A stretch of DNA of 64,000 nt from Streptomyces spinoverrucosus (GTDB taxonomy: Bacteria > Actinomycetota > Actinomycetes > Streptomycetales > Streptomycetaceae), in NCBI RefSeq assembly GCF_015712165.1, contig NZ_JADPZX010000001.1, positions 2,728,001-2,792,000 on the forward strand, given 5' to 3'. Made by a program: the position numbers and the translations under genes. Below, one piece after another: positions 42,132-51,525 of the stretch (its first letter is position 1; each line of letters opens with the position of its first letter). The notes under the pieces are model-generated. The model worked only from the letters and a program-made list of their open reading frames with translations, searched no databases and was not told where the DNA came from.

Positions 42132-43213
42132 TTCTCACCTGCCGTTTCGTTGTTGACGTACGGGGGCGTGGACCGGTCGTCCCAGCTGTCGACCATGTAG
42201 CGGCCGGACTCGTGGTGGAACCAGTAGACGGAACTGAACCAGTTCCGCATATTCCCGAGGCAGGCGCGCACGGCAGCGCTCAGTTCCTTTCCGCGTACCG
42301 TGCCGTCGGCGAGAGCATCCGCAAAGCGTAAGCCCTCCCGTTCGGCGACGAGGAAGTCGGCTATGCATTCCTCGACGCGCCGCCGGACTTCGACGACTGC
42401 CTCTTCGAGAGTCAGCCCCTCATGGGTGATGAGACTGATTCCGAGATTGTGCACCTCATCGCCCGCGATTTCCTTGGGCAAGGAACAGAGGTCGTTGTAC
42501 CAGGCGGCGAATTCCTGGCTCAGCAGCGCCGCCTTCCGATAGGCCGGGTGCTTGCGCACGGCGTCCGGGAGTTCCTGTCCGGCGCTCGGCTCCAGCAGGT
42601 CGGTCCATATCCAGTGCGCGAACGTGAGCCGGCGCAGCGCCAGGTATTCCTCGACCGTCGGGACAATACCTTCGGTACGGTTGCGGAATTCCTTGTCGTA
42701 CGCCTCGATCACCGCGTGGAAATGCCGGGTGAACCGCTCGTTCCAGGTGCGGGGCAGGAACGAGTACAGCCGCAGCACACTGTCCGCGAACCCCGCGACC
42801 AGCGGGTCCCCGTGGTGCAGATGTTTCTGGGGGGAGTCGAGCGCCTCGTGCAGTCGGGCCCGTAGCCGGCGCCAGGCGACGGGGCGGTGGTGGACGATGT
42901 CACGGTCGTGCCGGTCGTCCCAGACGAAGAACCACGCGCTGTAGTCCGCTATCGCCTGCAGGACATCGTCGGGGGCGCCAATGTAGTACCCCGCCATGAG
43001 ATCGGTGTAGCACAGGCCGTCGGCATATTCCTCAATCTTGTCCGTCGGCATGAGCCGCTTTTCCAGGAGCCACGTGCGGGTCTTCTCCTGGAGCCTGGGC
43101 CAATACGGGTGCAATTGCCTGGGAAACGCCGCCTCGATCACCGGAAGAGACAGCGAGGGTGGGATCGCGATCGCGGTTGCGGTCGCTGTGGTGCTGTGTG
43201 GGAAAGCAGGCAC
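42128..43213 (-). CDS. epi-isozizaene synthase (sesquiterpene cyclase)
   Basis: Cyclises farnesyl diphosphate to epi-isozizaene, the first step to the antibiotic albaflavenone. From the GTG at 43213 it is 361 aa, the same length as the S. coelicolor enzyme, with the aspartate-rich motif DDRHD at 99-103 and the NSE motif NDLCSLPKE at 240-248. GAGAGGGG lies seven bases before this GTG, which decides against the longer open frame to 43306. Leu295 is encoded by TTA (42329-42331), the rare bldA-dependent codon. The 279 bp upstream hold the promoter and no gene. Confidence 0.95.
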   Translation of the reverse strand: MPAFPHSTTATATAIAIPPSLSLPVIEAAFPRQLHPYWPRLQEKTRTWLLEKRLMPTDKIEEYADGLCYTDLMAGYYIGAPDDVLQAIADYSAWFFVWDDRHDRDIVHHRPVAWRRLRARLHEALDSPQKHLHHGDPLVAGFADSVLRLYSFLPRTWNERFTRHFHAVIEAYDKEFRNRTEGIVPTVEEYLALRRLTFAHWIWTDLLEPSAGQELPDAVRKHPAYRKAALLSQEFAAWYNDLCSLPKEIAGDEVHNLGISLITHEGLTLEEAVVEVRRRVEECIADFLVAEREGLRFADALADGTVRGKELSAAVRACLGNMRNWFSSVYWFHHESGRYMVDSWDDRSTPPYVNNETAGEK

Positions 43214-43492
43214 GAACAAACCCCTCTCAGCCGCCGGTCGGGCACGCCCCGTCCGCTGTGCCGGGCGTGCGCCGTTGCGTATCCCGCACTTCCCATTCAG
43301 CACCACAACTGACCGCTATGGGAACGGATTTGCTTCATTCACTACCCCACAGTGCCGAGATTCTCCCGCCACTTGACTGGTTTTGGATCACTCGCGGCAC
43401 ACAACCGATCGAACATGCGTCGGACAGACGAACGGCGCCCGATCGGGCCGGGCAACCCGATCAGACGCCGTACGTGGGAGAACGGTGAGGTG

Positions 43493-44143
43493 TCAGTCGT
43501 TCGCGACCACGGGGTAGCGGGGCTCGTTCTCGGCCATCTGCCGCAGCGCGTCCTTGCGTTCGCGCTTGGAGAGCCGGTCGATGTAGAGGTAGCCGTAGAG
43601 GTGGTCGGTCTCGTGCTGCAAACACCGAGCGAAGTAACCGGTGCCGCGGACCTTGATCGGGTTGCCCCGCTCGTCCTGCCCGGTCACCTCGGCGTAGTCG
43701 GGGCGGGCCAGCGGCATGTACGCCGTCGGCACCGACAGGCAGCCCTCGTTGCTGTCGTCCAACCGGCGCTTGTCGGCGGGCAGTTCGACGAGCTTGGGGT
43801 TGCAGACCACGCCGACGTGCCGCACGCCCTCGTCGTCCGGGCAGTCGTAGACGAACACCTTCCGGTCGACGCCGATCTGGTTGGCGGCCAGGCCCACGCC
43901 CTCGGCGGTGCGCTGGCTGGCGAACATGTCCGCGACCAGCTGCTGGAACTCCTCACCGAAGTCGGTGACGTCCTCGCACTCCTTGTGCAGCACCGGGTTC
44001 CCGACCACGGTGATCGGCCGCGAGGTGCCCCGCTCACGCCAGGCCGCCTCGCGCTCCTCGCACTCCTCGGTGTCGACGACGAAGCCCTCGTCGTCCACGG
44101 GGAGCACGCCCGCGTGCTGCTGATCGGTGTCCTGCTGCGCCAT
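43493..44143 (-). CDS. def: peptide deformylase
   Basis: Removes the formyl group from nascent N-terminal fMet, 216 aa. The three family motifs are present: [17 protein letters not shown] and QHETDHLYG with the HExxH metal site. An N-terminal extension of about 45 acidic residues ([24 protein letters not shown]) is common in actinobacterial paralogues. It is one of probably several deformylases. It converges on nothing: the next gene downstream on its strand is epi-isozizaene synthase after a 279-bp gap. Confidence 0.95.
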   Translation of the reverse strand: MAQQDTDQQHAGVLPVDDEGFVVDTEECEEREAAWRERGTSRPITVVGNPVLHKECEDVTDFGEEFQQLVADMFASQRTAEGVGLAANQIGVDRKVFVYDCPDDEGVRHVGVVCNPKLVELPADKRRLDDSNEGCLSVPTAYMPLARPDYAEVTGQDERGNPIKVRGTGYFARCLQHETDHLYGYLYIDRLSKRERKDALRQMAENEPRYPVVAND

Positions 44144-44206
44144 GACCGACGTACGCCTTCCTAGAAAAATGGGGGTGTGATGCTGATACAGGGTACGGGG
44201 GTCGTG

Positions 44207-44290
44207 CCCCCCTCAGGGGCGCGGGACTGTGTCCGATATGCGGCTCCGCCGCGTGGGCGCGACCAGCCACGACGAACCCGCACCCGGCCG
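44207..44290 (+). repeat. dispersed Streptomyces intergenic repeat, copy 2
   Basis: CCCCCCTCAGGGGCGCGGGA, then CGATATGCGGCTCCGCCGCG and GCGCGACCAGCCACGACGAA. It shares the GCGGC-TCC-GCCGC hairpin with copy 1. It lies between the TPR gene stop and the deformylase start. Confidence 0.8.
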
Positions 44291-44296
44291 CGCGTC

Positions 44297-45379
44297 CTAG
44301 CACACCTCTTCCAGATCCCGCCAATCCCGAGAATCCGGCGAATCCGCAACCCACCCGTCCAGCAACCCCCGCACCAACGAAGCCGGGGCGGCAACGCCAC
44401 ACTCCCGCTCCGGCACCCACAACTGCCCGTCCGTGCGATGCCCCAGCGGCCCCGGATGCCCGGGCTCGCTGTGATCGTGCGGGTCCAGATGCTCCCCGTC
44501 GCCCTCGTCCGCCGGCATCCGTGACTCGGAGCACAGCCGGCACAGCAGCCGCACGGACGACGACCAGTCCTCCGCGGCGAACCCGGCGTCGGCGGCGAGC
44601 TGCTCCAGGGCGTCCCGGTCGGCCTCGGTGGCGGCCTCCAGCAGCACCACCCAGGTGGGCACGGGCGAGGGCGCCCACAGCTCGATCTCGTCGAAGACCG
44701 GATACGAGTGCCCGGCGGCGGTCGTCCGCTCCCCGTGCGGCACCCCGTCGTGCAGCACGACCTCACCCCAGCGCCGCCCCGACGACGGCAGCGGGATGGA
44801 CAGCACCTCGATCCGCGCGGGATCCAGCCGCCGTCCCCACACGACCTCGGCCTCCCCCTCGGGCGACAGCCGTACGGCCGCGCTGCCCAGCTCCATGCCG
44901 ACGGGCTCGCCGGAGCCCGTGGCACTGCCGGGCACATGCAGCCCGTAGGCCTGCCAGGCGCGCCGGGCCAGCGGCCAGTCCTGTAGGGCGGTCGCGGCGA
45001 TGCCGACGTTCCACCAGTCGGGTGCGCCGGTCTCCCGGTCGAGCAGGGCGACGGCCCTGAGGCCGGCCGCCCGGGCCTGCTCCCAGTCGTGCCGGAACTT
45101 GTGCAGCAGGGCGAGGTTGAACCAGGACTCCGACAACCAGGGCTCCAGATCGGCGGCCCGCGTCAGCAGCGCCCCCGCGTCCTCGTACCGACCGTCCCCG
45201 ATGAGCGTGAACGCCCGGTCGGTGGCCTGCCGCCAGGAGGCGGAGGGCCGGTGCCGTCCCTTGCCGAAGATCCTCACGATTCCCGCCTGCCAGTTCCGTG
45301 GAGTGGGCTGGCCTGTGCCCCCGGACACCTTCTCCTTCGCATCCAACCACGTGCGGCTGGAGGGGCGCTCATTACCCAT
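44297..45379 (-). CDS. TPR-repeat protein, unknown function
   Basis: A 360-aa protein. Residues about 45-150 form tetratricopeptide repeats (ATDRAFTLIGDGRYEDAGALLTRAADLEPW, SWFNLALLHKFRHDWEQARAAGLRAVALLD). A conserved C-terminal domain of about 200 residues follows with no recognised family (WGRRLDPARIEVLSIPLPSSGRRWGEVVLHDG). A CRLC segment might bind metal or be redox-active. The ATG lies 3 bp after the stop of the HD-domain gene, so it is the third gene of a coupled operon. Confidence 0.78.
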   Translation of the reverse strand: MGNERPSSRTWLDAKEKVSGGTGQPTPRNWQAGIVRIFGKGRHRPSASWRQATDRAFTLIGDGRYEDAGALLTRAADLEPWLSESWFNLALLHKFRHDWEQARAAGLRAVALLDRETGAPDWWNVGIAATALQDWPLARRAWQAYGLHVPGSATGSGEPVGMELGSAAVRLSPEGEAEVVWGRRLDPARIEVLSIPLPSSGRRWGEVVLHDGVPHGERTTAAGHSYPVFDEIELWAPSPVPTWVVLLEAATEADRDALEQLAADAGFAAEDWSSSVRLLCRLCSESRMPADEGDGEHLDPHDHSEPGHPGPLGHRTDGQLWVPERECGVAAPASLVRGLLDGWVADSPDSRDWRDLEEVC

Positions 45380-45382
45380 GGG

Positions 45383-46621
45383 TTACCCAGCCGAGGGCAG
45401 GGTCAGACCCTCCCTCGACAGCACCCGGGCCAGCGCCTCGACGACCTCGGGAGCGTAGTCCCCCGCGGCCCCCAGCCGCAGCTCCTCCAACGCGGTCAGC
45501 GGCCCCCCGGGGCCCGTGCCCCGCGCCTTCTCCTCGTATGCGTTCACCGCCCGCACGATCCGCGCGGCCCGCGGCTGCTCAGGGTATGGATCGGCCTGCC
45601 GCTCCACCACCACGGCGACCTCGGCGTCCACCCCGGTCTGCCGTACGACCGCCCCGCCCAGCAGCGCGATCCGCCGCTGTTCGGCGCCGGGCAGCCCGGC
45701 CGTGGCCCCGGCCGGCACCGGGTCGACGAGGCTCAACTGCCCGATGTCGTGCATCAGCGCCGCGTACTCCAGCACGGTGAGCTCCGGCTCGCTCAACCCC
45801 AGGTCCCGCCCGACGGCCCGGCTCAGCGCGGCGACCCGGCGCGCGTGCCCGGGCGGGGTGTACCCCGCGATCTCGGTGGCCCGGGCCAGCGAGGCGATGG
45901 TCTGCCGGTACGTCGTCCGGACGGCGGCGTACCGGCGCAGGGACACCTGCGTGAGCAGCAGCGGCAGACAGAACACGGGCAGCGCCCACAGGCCGACGAC
46001 CGCGACCGCGAGCGCCATCACGGCCCCGGTCGCACACACCGCCGACCCGATCCCGAGCATGCCCCGCAGCTCGTCCCGCAGCAGCGGCCCGAACGGCCAC
46101 CCGGTGCGGGAGTGCGCCAGCGCGGCGGCGAGCACGGCGTCGCACAGCGCGGTGAGGGCGAGCAGCGCGACGAGCAGCAGCGCGTAGGCGGGGCCGCTCC
46201 AGTCCGCGAACGTGCCGCGGTTGTACAGCGGTTGGAAACACACGGCGGCGAACCCGACGGTCAGCATCCGCCGCGCCAGATGGTCGAACACGGGCCCACG
46301 CCCCTGCGCGACGTGCGGCACGCATCCGACGAGCGAGGCGGCGAGCACGACGCTCACCACCTGGGCGGCCCCGTGGGTGGTGGCTCGCCCGGCGTCCTCC
46401 CCGAGCAGGGCGTACGACAACGCCCCGGCGGCCCCGAGCGGGGCGGCCTCCCTGACGTGCGGTCCGTACCAGCGGGTGAGCTCTCCGAGGGCGACGAGCA
46501 CCCCGAAGGCGAGCGCGACACCGCGTTGCTCGACGCCGGTCGAGAAGGTGACGCCGAGGGACACGAGGGCGAGGAGGACGGCGGCGCCGTGGATCAGGAC
46601 GAGAATCCGACCGCCTTTCAA
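45383..46621 (-). CDS. membrane HD-domain protein, degenerate HD-GYP
   Basis: A 412-aa protein. About six membrane helices occupy residues 1-225, followed by a cytosolic HD domain (RQTIASLARATEIAGYTPPGHARRVAAL, LEYAALMHDIGQLSL). The HD pair is kept (MHDIG), but the downstream HH..DGxGYP signature of c-di-GMP phosphodiesterases is missing, where VVVERQADPYPEQPR stands instead. It may have lost hydrolysis or act on another ligand. It overlaps the HD-GYP gene by 4 bp (ATGA at 46618-46621). Confidence 0.82.
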   Translation of the reverse strand: MKGGRILVLIHGAAVLLALVSLGVTFSTGVEQRGVALAFGVLVALGELTRWYGPHVREAAPLGAAGALSYALLGEDAGRATTHGAAQVVSVVLAASLVGCVPHVAQGRGPVFDHLARRMLTVGFAAVCFQPLYNRGTFADWSGPAYALLLVALLALTALCDAVLAAALAHSRTGWPFGPLLRDELRGMLGIGSAVCATGAVMALAVAVVGLWALPVFCLPLLLTQVSLRRYAAVRTTYRQTIASLARATEIAGYTPPGHARRVAALSRAVGRDLGLSEPELTVLEYAALMHDIGQLSLVDPVPAGATAGLPGAEQRRIALLGGAVVRQTGVDAEVAVVVERQADPYPEQPRAARIVRAVNAYEEKARGTGPGGPLTALEELRLGAAGDYAPEVVEALARVLSREGLTLPSAG

Positions 46622-47922
46622 CGGTTCGCTCCTGTCCGACTGGAAACAGGTGGGCGAACGTGAGGGGACCGCACGCCGTCAGCGGTGACGACCGGGTCCC
46701 ATCCGGACCGCCGTACCACCCGCACCAGCGCCGCGACCATCACCGGATCGAACTGCCGCCCCGCACACCGCTCCAGCTCCTCCAGAGCGACGGAAACCGG
46801 CCGCGCCCGGCTGTAGGACCGCGTGGACGTCATCGCGTCGAACGCGTCGGCCACCGCCACCACCCGCGCGGACTCGGGAATCTGGCTCCCCACGAGCCCG
46901 TACGGGTACCCGCTCCCGTCCAGCCGCTCGTGATGATGCAGTACGGCGGCCCGGGCCTCCCCGAGGAACGAGATCCCCCGCACCATCTCGTGCCCGTACT
47001 CCGGATGCAGCTCGATCACCCGCCGCTCCTCGGGCGTCAGCGGACCGTCCTTGCGCAGCAGCCGGGTGGGCACGCCCAACTTCCCCACGTCGTGCAGGAT
47101 TCCGGCGAACCGCAGCACCTCGACCCGCTCGTCGTCCATGCCCAGCTCACGCGCGATCAGCATGGAGGCCTGTCCGACCCGCTCGCTGTGCCCGCGCGTG
47201 TACTCGTCCTTGATGTCGACGGCCTGCACCAGCGCCCGGATGGTCGCCTGATGGGCCCCGCGCTCCCGGTGGTACTGGGCGAACGCCCACCAGGACACGC
47301 CCATCGGCAGCAGCACGAGCAGCGCGGCCACGGGCCCGTACGGGCTGCGCCACAGCACGGCCATCATCAGCCCGGCGAGCCCGTGCACGCCGACCGGTGC
47401 CAGCGAGCGCGGCAGCAGACCTCGCCAGGCCCGCCGTACCGGCACCCGCTCGGCTACGACGAGGATCCCGCCGTCGAGCAGGGTCAGCACCGCGCAGAAG
47501 GCCAGGACCGCGGCCGCCGCCGGGCCGAGCGCGTACGCGACGTCGGACGCCACCACGGCGTCCCGGCCGCCCAGCGCCCGGAACACCTGCCCGGCCGCCC
47601 ACACGGCGACCACCAGCTCGGCCGCCCGCCAGACCCGCCGCAGCCGGGCGGGGCGCTGCTCGACGGGCGACAGCAGCGCGCCCGGCAGCGCGACCAGCGC
47701 GGCGGCGGGCGGGGGCAGCAGGAACACCCCGGCGAGCAGGACGGGGTAGAAGGTGCCGGGGAACCGCCTGCGGGCGAGCCACTCCCCGCCCGCGTACAGG
47801 ACGGCCAGCAGCGTCATCGCCCACCAGGGTGTCCGCAGCGTGGGCAGCGGCAGCAGGCACACCAGCGCGCCGAGGACGACACAGGCCACATACGCGCGTG
47901 CCCGTGCCGGAACCGCCTCCAT
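46618..47922 (-). CDS. membrane HD-GYP domain protein, putative c-di-GMP phosphodiesterase
   Basis: A 434-aa protein. Six or so membrane helices occupy residues 1-215. The HD-GYP domain at about 225-400 keeps GHSERVGQASMLIARELG, FAGILHDVGKLGVPTRLL, HPEYGHEMVRGI and HHHERLDGSGYPYGL, including the HD pair and the GYP signature. It would hydrolyse c-di-GMP, the cofactor of BldD. No separate sensor domain is visible, so the membrane part probably senses the signal. It is first in a three-gene operon with the degenerate HD protein and the TPR protein. Confidence 0.88.
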   Translation of the reverse strand: MEAVPARARAYVACVVLGALVCLLPLPTLRTPWWAMTLLAVLYAGGEWLARRRFPGTFYPVLLAGVFLLPPPAAALVALPGALLSPVEQRPARLRRVWRAAELVVAVWAAGQVFRALGGRDAVVASDVAYALGPAAAAVLAFCAVLTLLDGGILVVAERVPVRRAWRGLLPRSLAPVGVHGLAGLMMAVLWRSPYGPVAALLVLLPMGVSWWAFAQYHRERGAHQATIRALVQAVDIKDEYTRGHSERVGQASMLIARELGMDDERVEVLRFAGILHDVGKLGVPTRLLRKDGPLTPEERRVIELHPEYGHEMVRGISFLGEARAAVLHHHERLDGSGYPYGLVGSQIPESARVVAVADAFDAMTSTRSYSRARPVSVALEELERCAGRQFDPVMVAALVRVVRRSGWDPVVTADGVRSPHVRPPVSSRTGANR

Positions 47923-48055
47923 GAACGACGCCCTCCCCCAGTCCCGTGCCTGTCCAGGCTCCGGAGCCTAGGGCGGTGCGGAGGGGGCGCGGGCCGACGG
48001 TGGGCCGATTAACGCATTCGGGTGACGGAGAGGCCTCGCACCCGGGTACGCGGAG

Positions 48056-48358
48056 TCAGGACTCCTGCGCAGTGGCCGTCACGTCGTGCTCGGGCACGGC
48101 CTGCCCGGAGCGGATCAGGTCGATCCGCCCCATCACCTTGGCGCGCAGGTCGGTGGGCACGTCGTCATGCCCGCAGCACCGCTTGACCAGCTTCTTCACG
48201 GCCTGCTCCAGGCCGTACTTCTCCAGGCACGGCGAGCATTCCTCGAAGTGGTGCTGGAACTTCTCGCGATCGACGTCCGGCATCTCGCTGTCGAGGAACT
48301 CGTACAGATGGTCGAGGACCTCACTGCAGTCCGTCTCGTGCGGCTCTCCGCAGCTCAT
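48056..48358 (-). CDS. rsrA: zinc-binding redox-sensing anti-sigma factor
   Basis: A 100-aa ZAS-family anti-sigma factor. Cys11, His37, Cys41 and Cys44 (HHFEECSPC) and the pair Cys61-Cys62 (KRCCGH) fall at the same positions as in S. coelicolor RsrA. When reduced it holds zinc and binds SigR; disulfide stress forms a disulfide, releases zinc and frees SigR, and thioredoxin resets the switch. The ATG overlaps the sigR stop by four bases (ATGA), coupling their synthesis. Confidence 0.97.
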   Translation of the reverse strand: MSCGEPHETDCSEVLDHLYEFLDSEMPDVDREKFQHHFEECSPCLEKYGLEQAVKKLVKRCCGHDDVPTDLRAKVMGRIDLIRSGQAVPEHDVTATAQES

Positions 48359-49038
48359 GAGCCCGAGCCTTTCGCTTCGTTCGACTCTCCGGCGCCGGCC
48401 GGGACCAGCCCGCGCTCGCGGGCGTAGTCCTCGAGCATGCCGCGCAGCTGACGGCGGCCCCGGTGCAGCCGGGACATCACCGTACCGATGGGTGTCCCCA
48501 TGATGTCCGCGATCTCCTTGTACGCAAAGCCCTCGACGTCCGCGAGATAGACGGCGATGCGGAATTCCTCGGGGATCGCCTGCAGCGCTTCCTTCACGTC
48601 CGAGTCGGGCAGGTGGTCGAGCGCCTGCGACTCGGCGGAGCGCAGGCCCGTCGACATGTGCGACTCGGCGCGCGCGAGCTGCCAGTCCTCGATCTCCTCG
48701 GCCGCACTGCGCTGGGGCTCGCGCTGCTTCTTGCGGTACGAGTTGATGAAGGTGTTGGTGAGGATCCGGTACAGCCACGCCTTGAGGTTGGTGCCCTCGC
48801 GGAACTGGTGGAAGGACGCGTACGCCTTGGCGTACGTCTCCTGCACCAGGTCCTCGGCATCGGCCGGGTTGCGCGTCATGCGCAGCGCGGCCGAGTACAT
48901 CTGGTCGAGGAATTCGAGCGCGTCCCGTTCGAAGCGCGCGCTGCGCTCCGCGGTCGTCTCCGCGCTGTTGCCCCGGCCCTCGGGCAGCTCCGCCTGGCCG
49001 TAGTCGGTCCCTGCGTCGTTACCGGTGACCGGACCCAC
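48355..49038 (-). CDS. sigR: thiol-stress ECF sigma factor SigR
   Basis: A 227-aa sigma factor directing the disulfide-stress regulon (thioredoxin, mycothiol genes). Region 2 is [31 protein letters not shown] and region 4 is [48 protein letters not shown]. The start is the GTG at 49038 ([10 protein letters not shown]), giving exactly the S. coelicolor length. The frame continues upstream to an ATG at 49203, which adds 55 residues and corresponds to the unstable isoform SigR' made from the stress-induced promoter. It is controlled by RsrA encoded immediately downstream. Confidence 0.97.
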   Translation of the reverse strand: MGPVTGNDAGTDYGQAELPEGRGNSAETTAERSARFERDALEFLDQMYSAALRMTRNPADAEDLVQETYAKAYASFHQFREGTNLKAWLYRILTNTFINSYRKKQREPQRSAAEEIEDWQLARAESHMSTGLRSAESQALDHLPDSDVKEALQAIPEEFRIAVYLADVEGFAYKEIADIMGTPIGTVMSRLHRGRRQLRGMLEDYARERGLVPAGAGESNEAKGSGS

Positions 49039-49203
49039 CTCCTCAGGAATCTGGGCAGGGCTGATGGCGACCCCACCAGAATCGGAGGATAGACGACGAT
49101 CCGCACCCGCCGCCGCCCGAATAGGGGCGGTCTTGGCCGCATGCAGCACCGTCCAGTCCAGGTCAGTGCGGCTGCTGCGGCTCGGGCAGAAGGTCGAACC
49201 CAT
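49039..49203 (-). other. N-terminal extension of the SigR' isoform
   Basis: Fifty-five codons in frame with sigR, from the ATG at 49203 ([15 protein letters not shown]) with GGAGAGG about ten bases upstream. In S. coelicolor the same 55-residue extension makes a short-lived SigR' that gives positive feedback and is removed by Clp protease. Confidence 0.8.
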
Positions 49204-49261
49204 GCGGCGGACTTCCTCTCCTACGACGTCGGTGCTGGTCATCAGCACTTACGTCCGCCTC

Positions 49262-49287
49262 AACAGTGGTCGGGGTCCCGGCATTCC
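49262..49287 (-). promoter_or_regulatory. SigR-dependent autoregulatory promoter
   Basis: On the minus strand GGAAT (49287-49283), an 18-nt spacer, and GTT (49264-49262) match the SigR consensus GGAAT-N18-GTT exactly. It lies between the hydrolase stop and the SigR' start, matching sigRp2. Confidence 0.92.
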
Positions 49288-49294
49288 CGGATCC

Positions 49295-49921
49295 TCACCC
49301 CAGTGACCCGGTCCACTTCACCACCGCGTCCGTGATGATCCCCACCGCGTCCTGCTGACTGATCTCCGCCCGCTTCGGCACGGCGAAGCCATGATCGCCG
49401 TACGGCACCTCGACCAGCTCGTACTCCCCGTCCGGGAACTCCTCCGGCCTCCCGAACGGATCGTTCCCCCCTTGTACGACGAGGGTGGGCACCCCCGCGC
49501 CGAGCAGTTCCTCGGCGCGGGACTTCTCCGGCTTGCCCGGCGGGTGCAACGGAAAGCTGAGGGCGAGGACGGCCGCCGCGCCCAGCTCCGTCGCCGTACG
49601 GCAGGCGACCCGGGCGCCCGCGCTGCGCCCGCCGGAGACCACCGGCAGCCCCGGCGCGGTCAGCGTGGGCCAGATGCCGCGCCAGCCGACGTCCAGCGTC
49701 TTCGGCGCCGGTGCCACCTTCTTGCCGGCGACCCGCCAGGGCTGCTCGACCCGCGCCACGGTCACGCCGTGTCCGGGCAGCACCTCGGCCAGCGCCGTCA
49801 GGTCCCGCGCCTCGATGCCGCCGCCCGCGCCATGACTGACGGCCAGGACGAACCTGGGGCGCTTCGCCCTGTGCCAGGTGATGCGCGCGGCCCCGGCCTC
49901 GGTCTCGATGATCTCGCTCAC
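49295..49921 (-). CDS. alpha/beta-fold family hydrolase
   Basis: A 208-aa hydrolase of the dienelactone-hydrolase/KANL3-Tex30-like group. The nucleophile elbow is SGGRSAGAR (residues about 95-103), the acid lies in VVQGGNDPFG, and the histidine in VPYGDHGF. The substrate is unknown. It starts with GTG at 49921, one base after the SRAP stop (TGA-T-GTG), so the two are coupled. It lies directly upstream of the sigR promoter; read-through could add basal sigR expression. Confidence 0.85.
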   Translation of the reverse strand: MSEIIETEAGAARITWHRAKRPRFVLAVSHGAGGGIEARDLTALAEVLPGHGVTVARVEQPWRVAGKKVAPAPKTLDVGWRGIWPTLTAPGLPVVSGGRSAGARVACRTATELGAAAVLALSFPLHPPGKPEKSRAEELLGAGVPTLVVQGGNDPFGRPEEFPDGEYELVEVPYGDHGFAVPKRAEISQQDAVGIITDAVVKWTGSLG

Positions 49922-49922
49922 A

Positions 49923-50738
49923 TCAGAAGAGTGTGCCCTCCACCGGTCCCTCCAGCTCCTTGAGCAGCTCCGGGCCGTTGTTGCGGACGTTGGAGACGGC
50001 CGTGGTCACCGGGTAGGCGCGCATCAGGCCGGGTGCGGGCGGGGCGAGCAGCTCGCGCAGGTCGTCGGGGTCGGTGCGGGCCGGGTCGAGCCAGGCGTCC
50101 CAGCGGTCGGGGGTGAGCATCAGCGGCATCCGGGGGTGGATGTCGGCGAGCGTGTACGGGCCTTCGGCGGGCGCCACCGCCAGCGGGCTGCTCTCGGCCT
50201 CGGTGGTGAGCACCGAGCAGGTCGCCCACCAGGCCTGCGGGTGGTCGTCGGGCAGCGTCCGGTCCCGCCAGAACTCGTACAGCCCCGCCATCGCGAAGAC
50301 GGACCCGTCGGCGGGCAGCACGAAGTACGGCTGCTTGCGCGGCCGCTTTTTCCTGCCCTCGACCTCCAGGTCCCGCTCCTGCTGGCCGGTGACCCACTCG
50401 TAGTAGCCGTCGGCGGGCAGGATGCAGCGGCGGGCGGCGAAGGCGCGGCGGTAGGCGGGCTTCTCGTGGACCGTCTCGGCCCGCGCGTTGATCATCCGGG
50501 CGCCGCCCTCGGGCGTCTTGGCCCAGGACGGGACGAGTCCCCACTTGAGCTTGCGCAGCTGCCGAACCGGGCGCGGGTCGGCCACGTCTTTCAGAGGACG
50601 GTCGAGGACGGCGTAGACCTCCTTGGTGGGCGCCACGTTGTAGTCGGGCTCCAGGGTCTCCTCCGGCTCCCACTTCTCGATCTCAAAGATTCCTGCGAGA
50701 TCCTCGGGCCTACGACTCGCTGCATACCGTCCGCACAT
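49923..50738 (-). CDS. SRAP/HMCES-family abasic-site DNA-protein crosslink protein
   Basis: A 271-aa SOS-response-associated peptidase family protein (YedK type). These proteins use Cys2 to form a stable thiazolidine link with abasic sites in single-stranded DNA. The start must therefore be MCGRYAAS at 50738, not the GTG three codons upstream. Other conserved parts are YNVAPT, WGLVPSWA, INARAETV, RRCILPADGYYEW and the C-terminal HPRMPLML with the catalytic His. It is expressed with the alpha/beta hydrolase. Confidence 0.93.
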   Translation of the reverse strand: MCGRYAASRRPEDLAGIFEIEKWEPEETLEPDYNVAPTKEVYAVLDRPLKDVADPRPVRQLRKLKWGLVPSWAKTPEGGARMINARAETVHEKPAYRRAFAARRCILPADGYYEWVTGQQERDLEVEGRKKRPRKQPYFVLPADGSVFAMAGLYEFWRDRTLPDDHPQAWWATCSVLTTEAESSPLAVAPAEGPYTLADIHPRMPLMLTPDRWDAWLDPARTDPDDLRELLAPPAPGLMRAYPVTTAVSNVRNNGPELLKELEGPVEGTLF

Positions 50739-50787
50739 ACGTGCCACACTGCCAGACTCCGCCGATCAGAGGGAGCGACCCACAGAC

Positions 50788-51501
50788 ATGGACAGCACGA
50801 CAGCCACCTCTCTCTGGGACGAGCTCGTCGGCACCCAGCCCGACCCGGACCTGTGGGTGGTGCTCGCCACCCTGGCCGCCGCCCTCGCCGTGGTCGCCCC
50901 GCACGGGCTGTGGCGCGTCGCGCGCAACGCCATCACCATCGCCCACGAGGGCGGTCACGGTCTGATCGCGCTGCTCACGGGCCGCACGCTGACCGGCATA
51001 CGCCTGCACTCCGACACCAGCGGTCTCACGGTCAGCCGGGGCAAGCCGTACGGCATCGGCATGATCCTCACGGCCGCCGCCGGGTACACCGCTCCCCCGC
51101 TGCTGGGCCTCGGCGGTGCCGCGCTGCTCGCCACCGGGCACATCACGCTGCTGCTGTGGGTGGCGACGGCCCTGCTGGTGGCGATGCTGGTGATGATCCG
51201 CAACGCGTACGGCGTACTGACCGTCTTCCTGGCCGGCGGCGCGTTCCTGCTGGTCTCCTGGCTGGCCGGGCCCCAGGTGCAGGCGGCGTTCGCGTACGTC
51301 GTGGTGTGGTTCCTGCTGCTCGGCGGGGTGCGCCCGGCGTTCGAGCTCCAGGCGAAGCGGCGGCGGGGCGGCGCGGGCGACTCGGACGCGGACCAGCTGT
51401 CGCGGCTGACGAACGTACCGGCGGGGCTGTGGCTGTTCCTCTTCCACGCGGTGTCGCTGAGCTCGCTGATCGGCGGCGGGCGCTGGCTGTTGGAGGTGTG
51501 A
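50788..51501 (+). CDS. M50-family membrane metallopeptidase
   Basis: A 237-aa intramembrane zinc protease. HEGGH (residues about 53-57) is the HExxH site inside a hydrophobic helix, with six or more further membrane segments. The second metal-ligand motif expected in site-2 proteases is probably in IRNAYGVLTVF, where the usual N/D-x-x-P-G form is not kept. It may cut an anti-sigma factor or another membrane regulator; no partner is adjacent. It is divergent from the SRAP gene. Confidence 0.85.
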   Translation: MDSTTATSLWDELVGTQPDPDLWVVLATLAAALAVVAPHGLWRVARNAITIAHEGGHGLIALLTGRTLTGIRLHSDTSGLTVSRGKPYGIGMILTAAAGYTAPPLLGLGGAALLATGHITLLLWVATALLVAMLVMIRNAYGVLTVFLAGGAFLLVSWLAGPQVQAAFAYVVVWFLLLGGVRPAFELQAKRRRGGAGDSDADQLSRLTNVPAGLWLFLFHAVSLSSLIGGGRWLLEV

Positions 51502-51525
51502 GCGCCTCGCGACGGCCCGGGTGAC

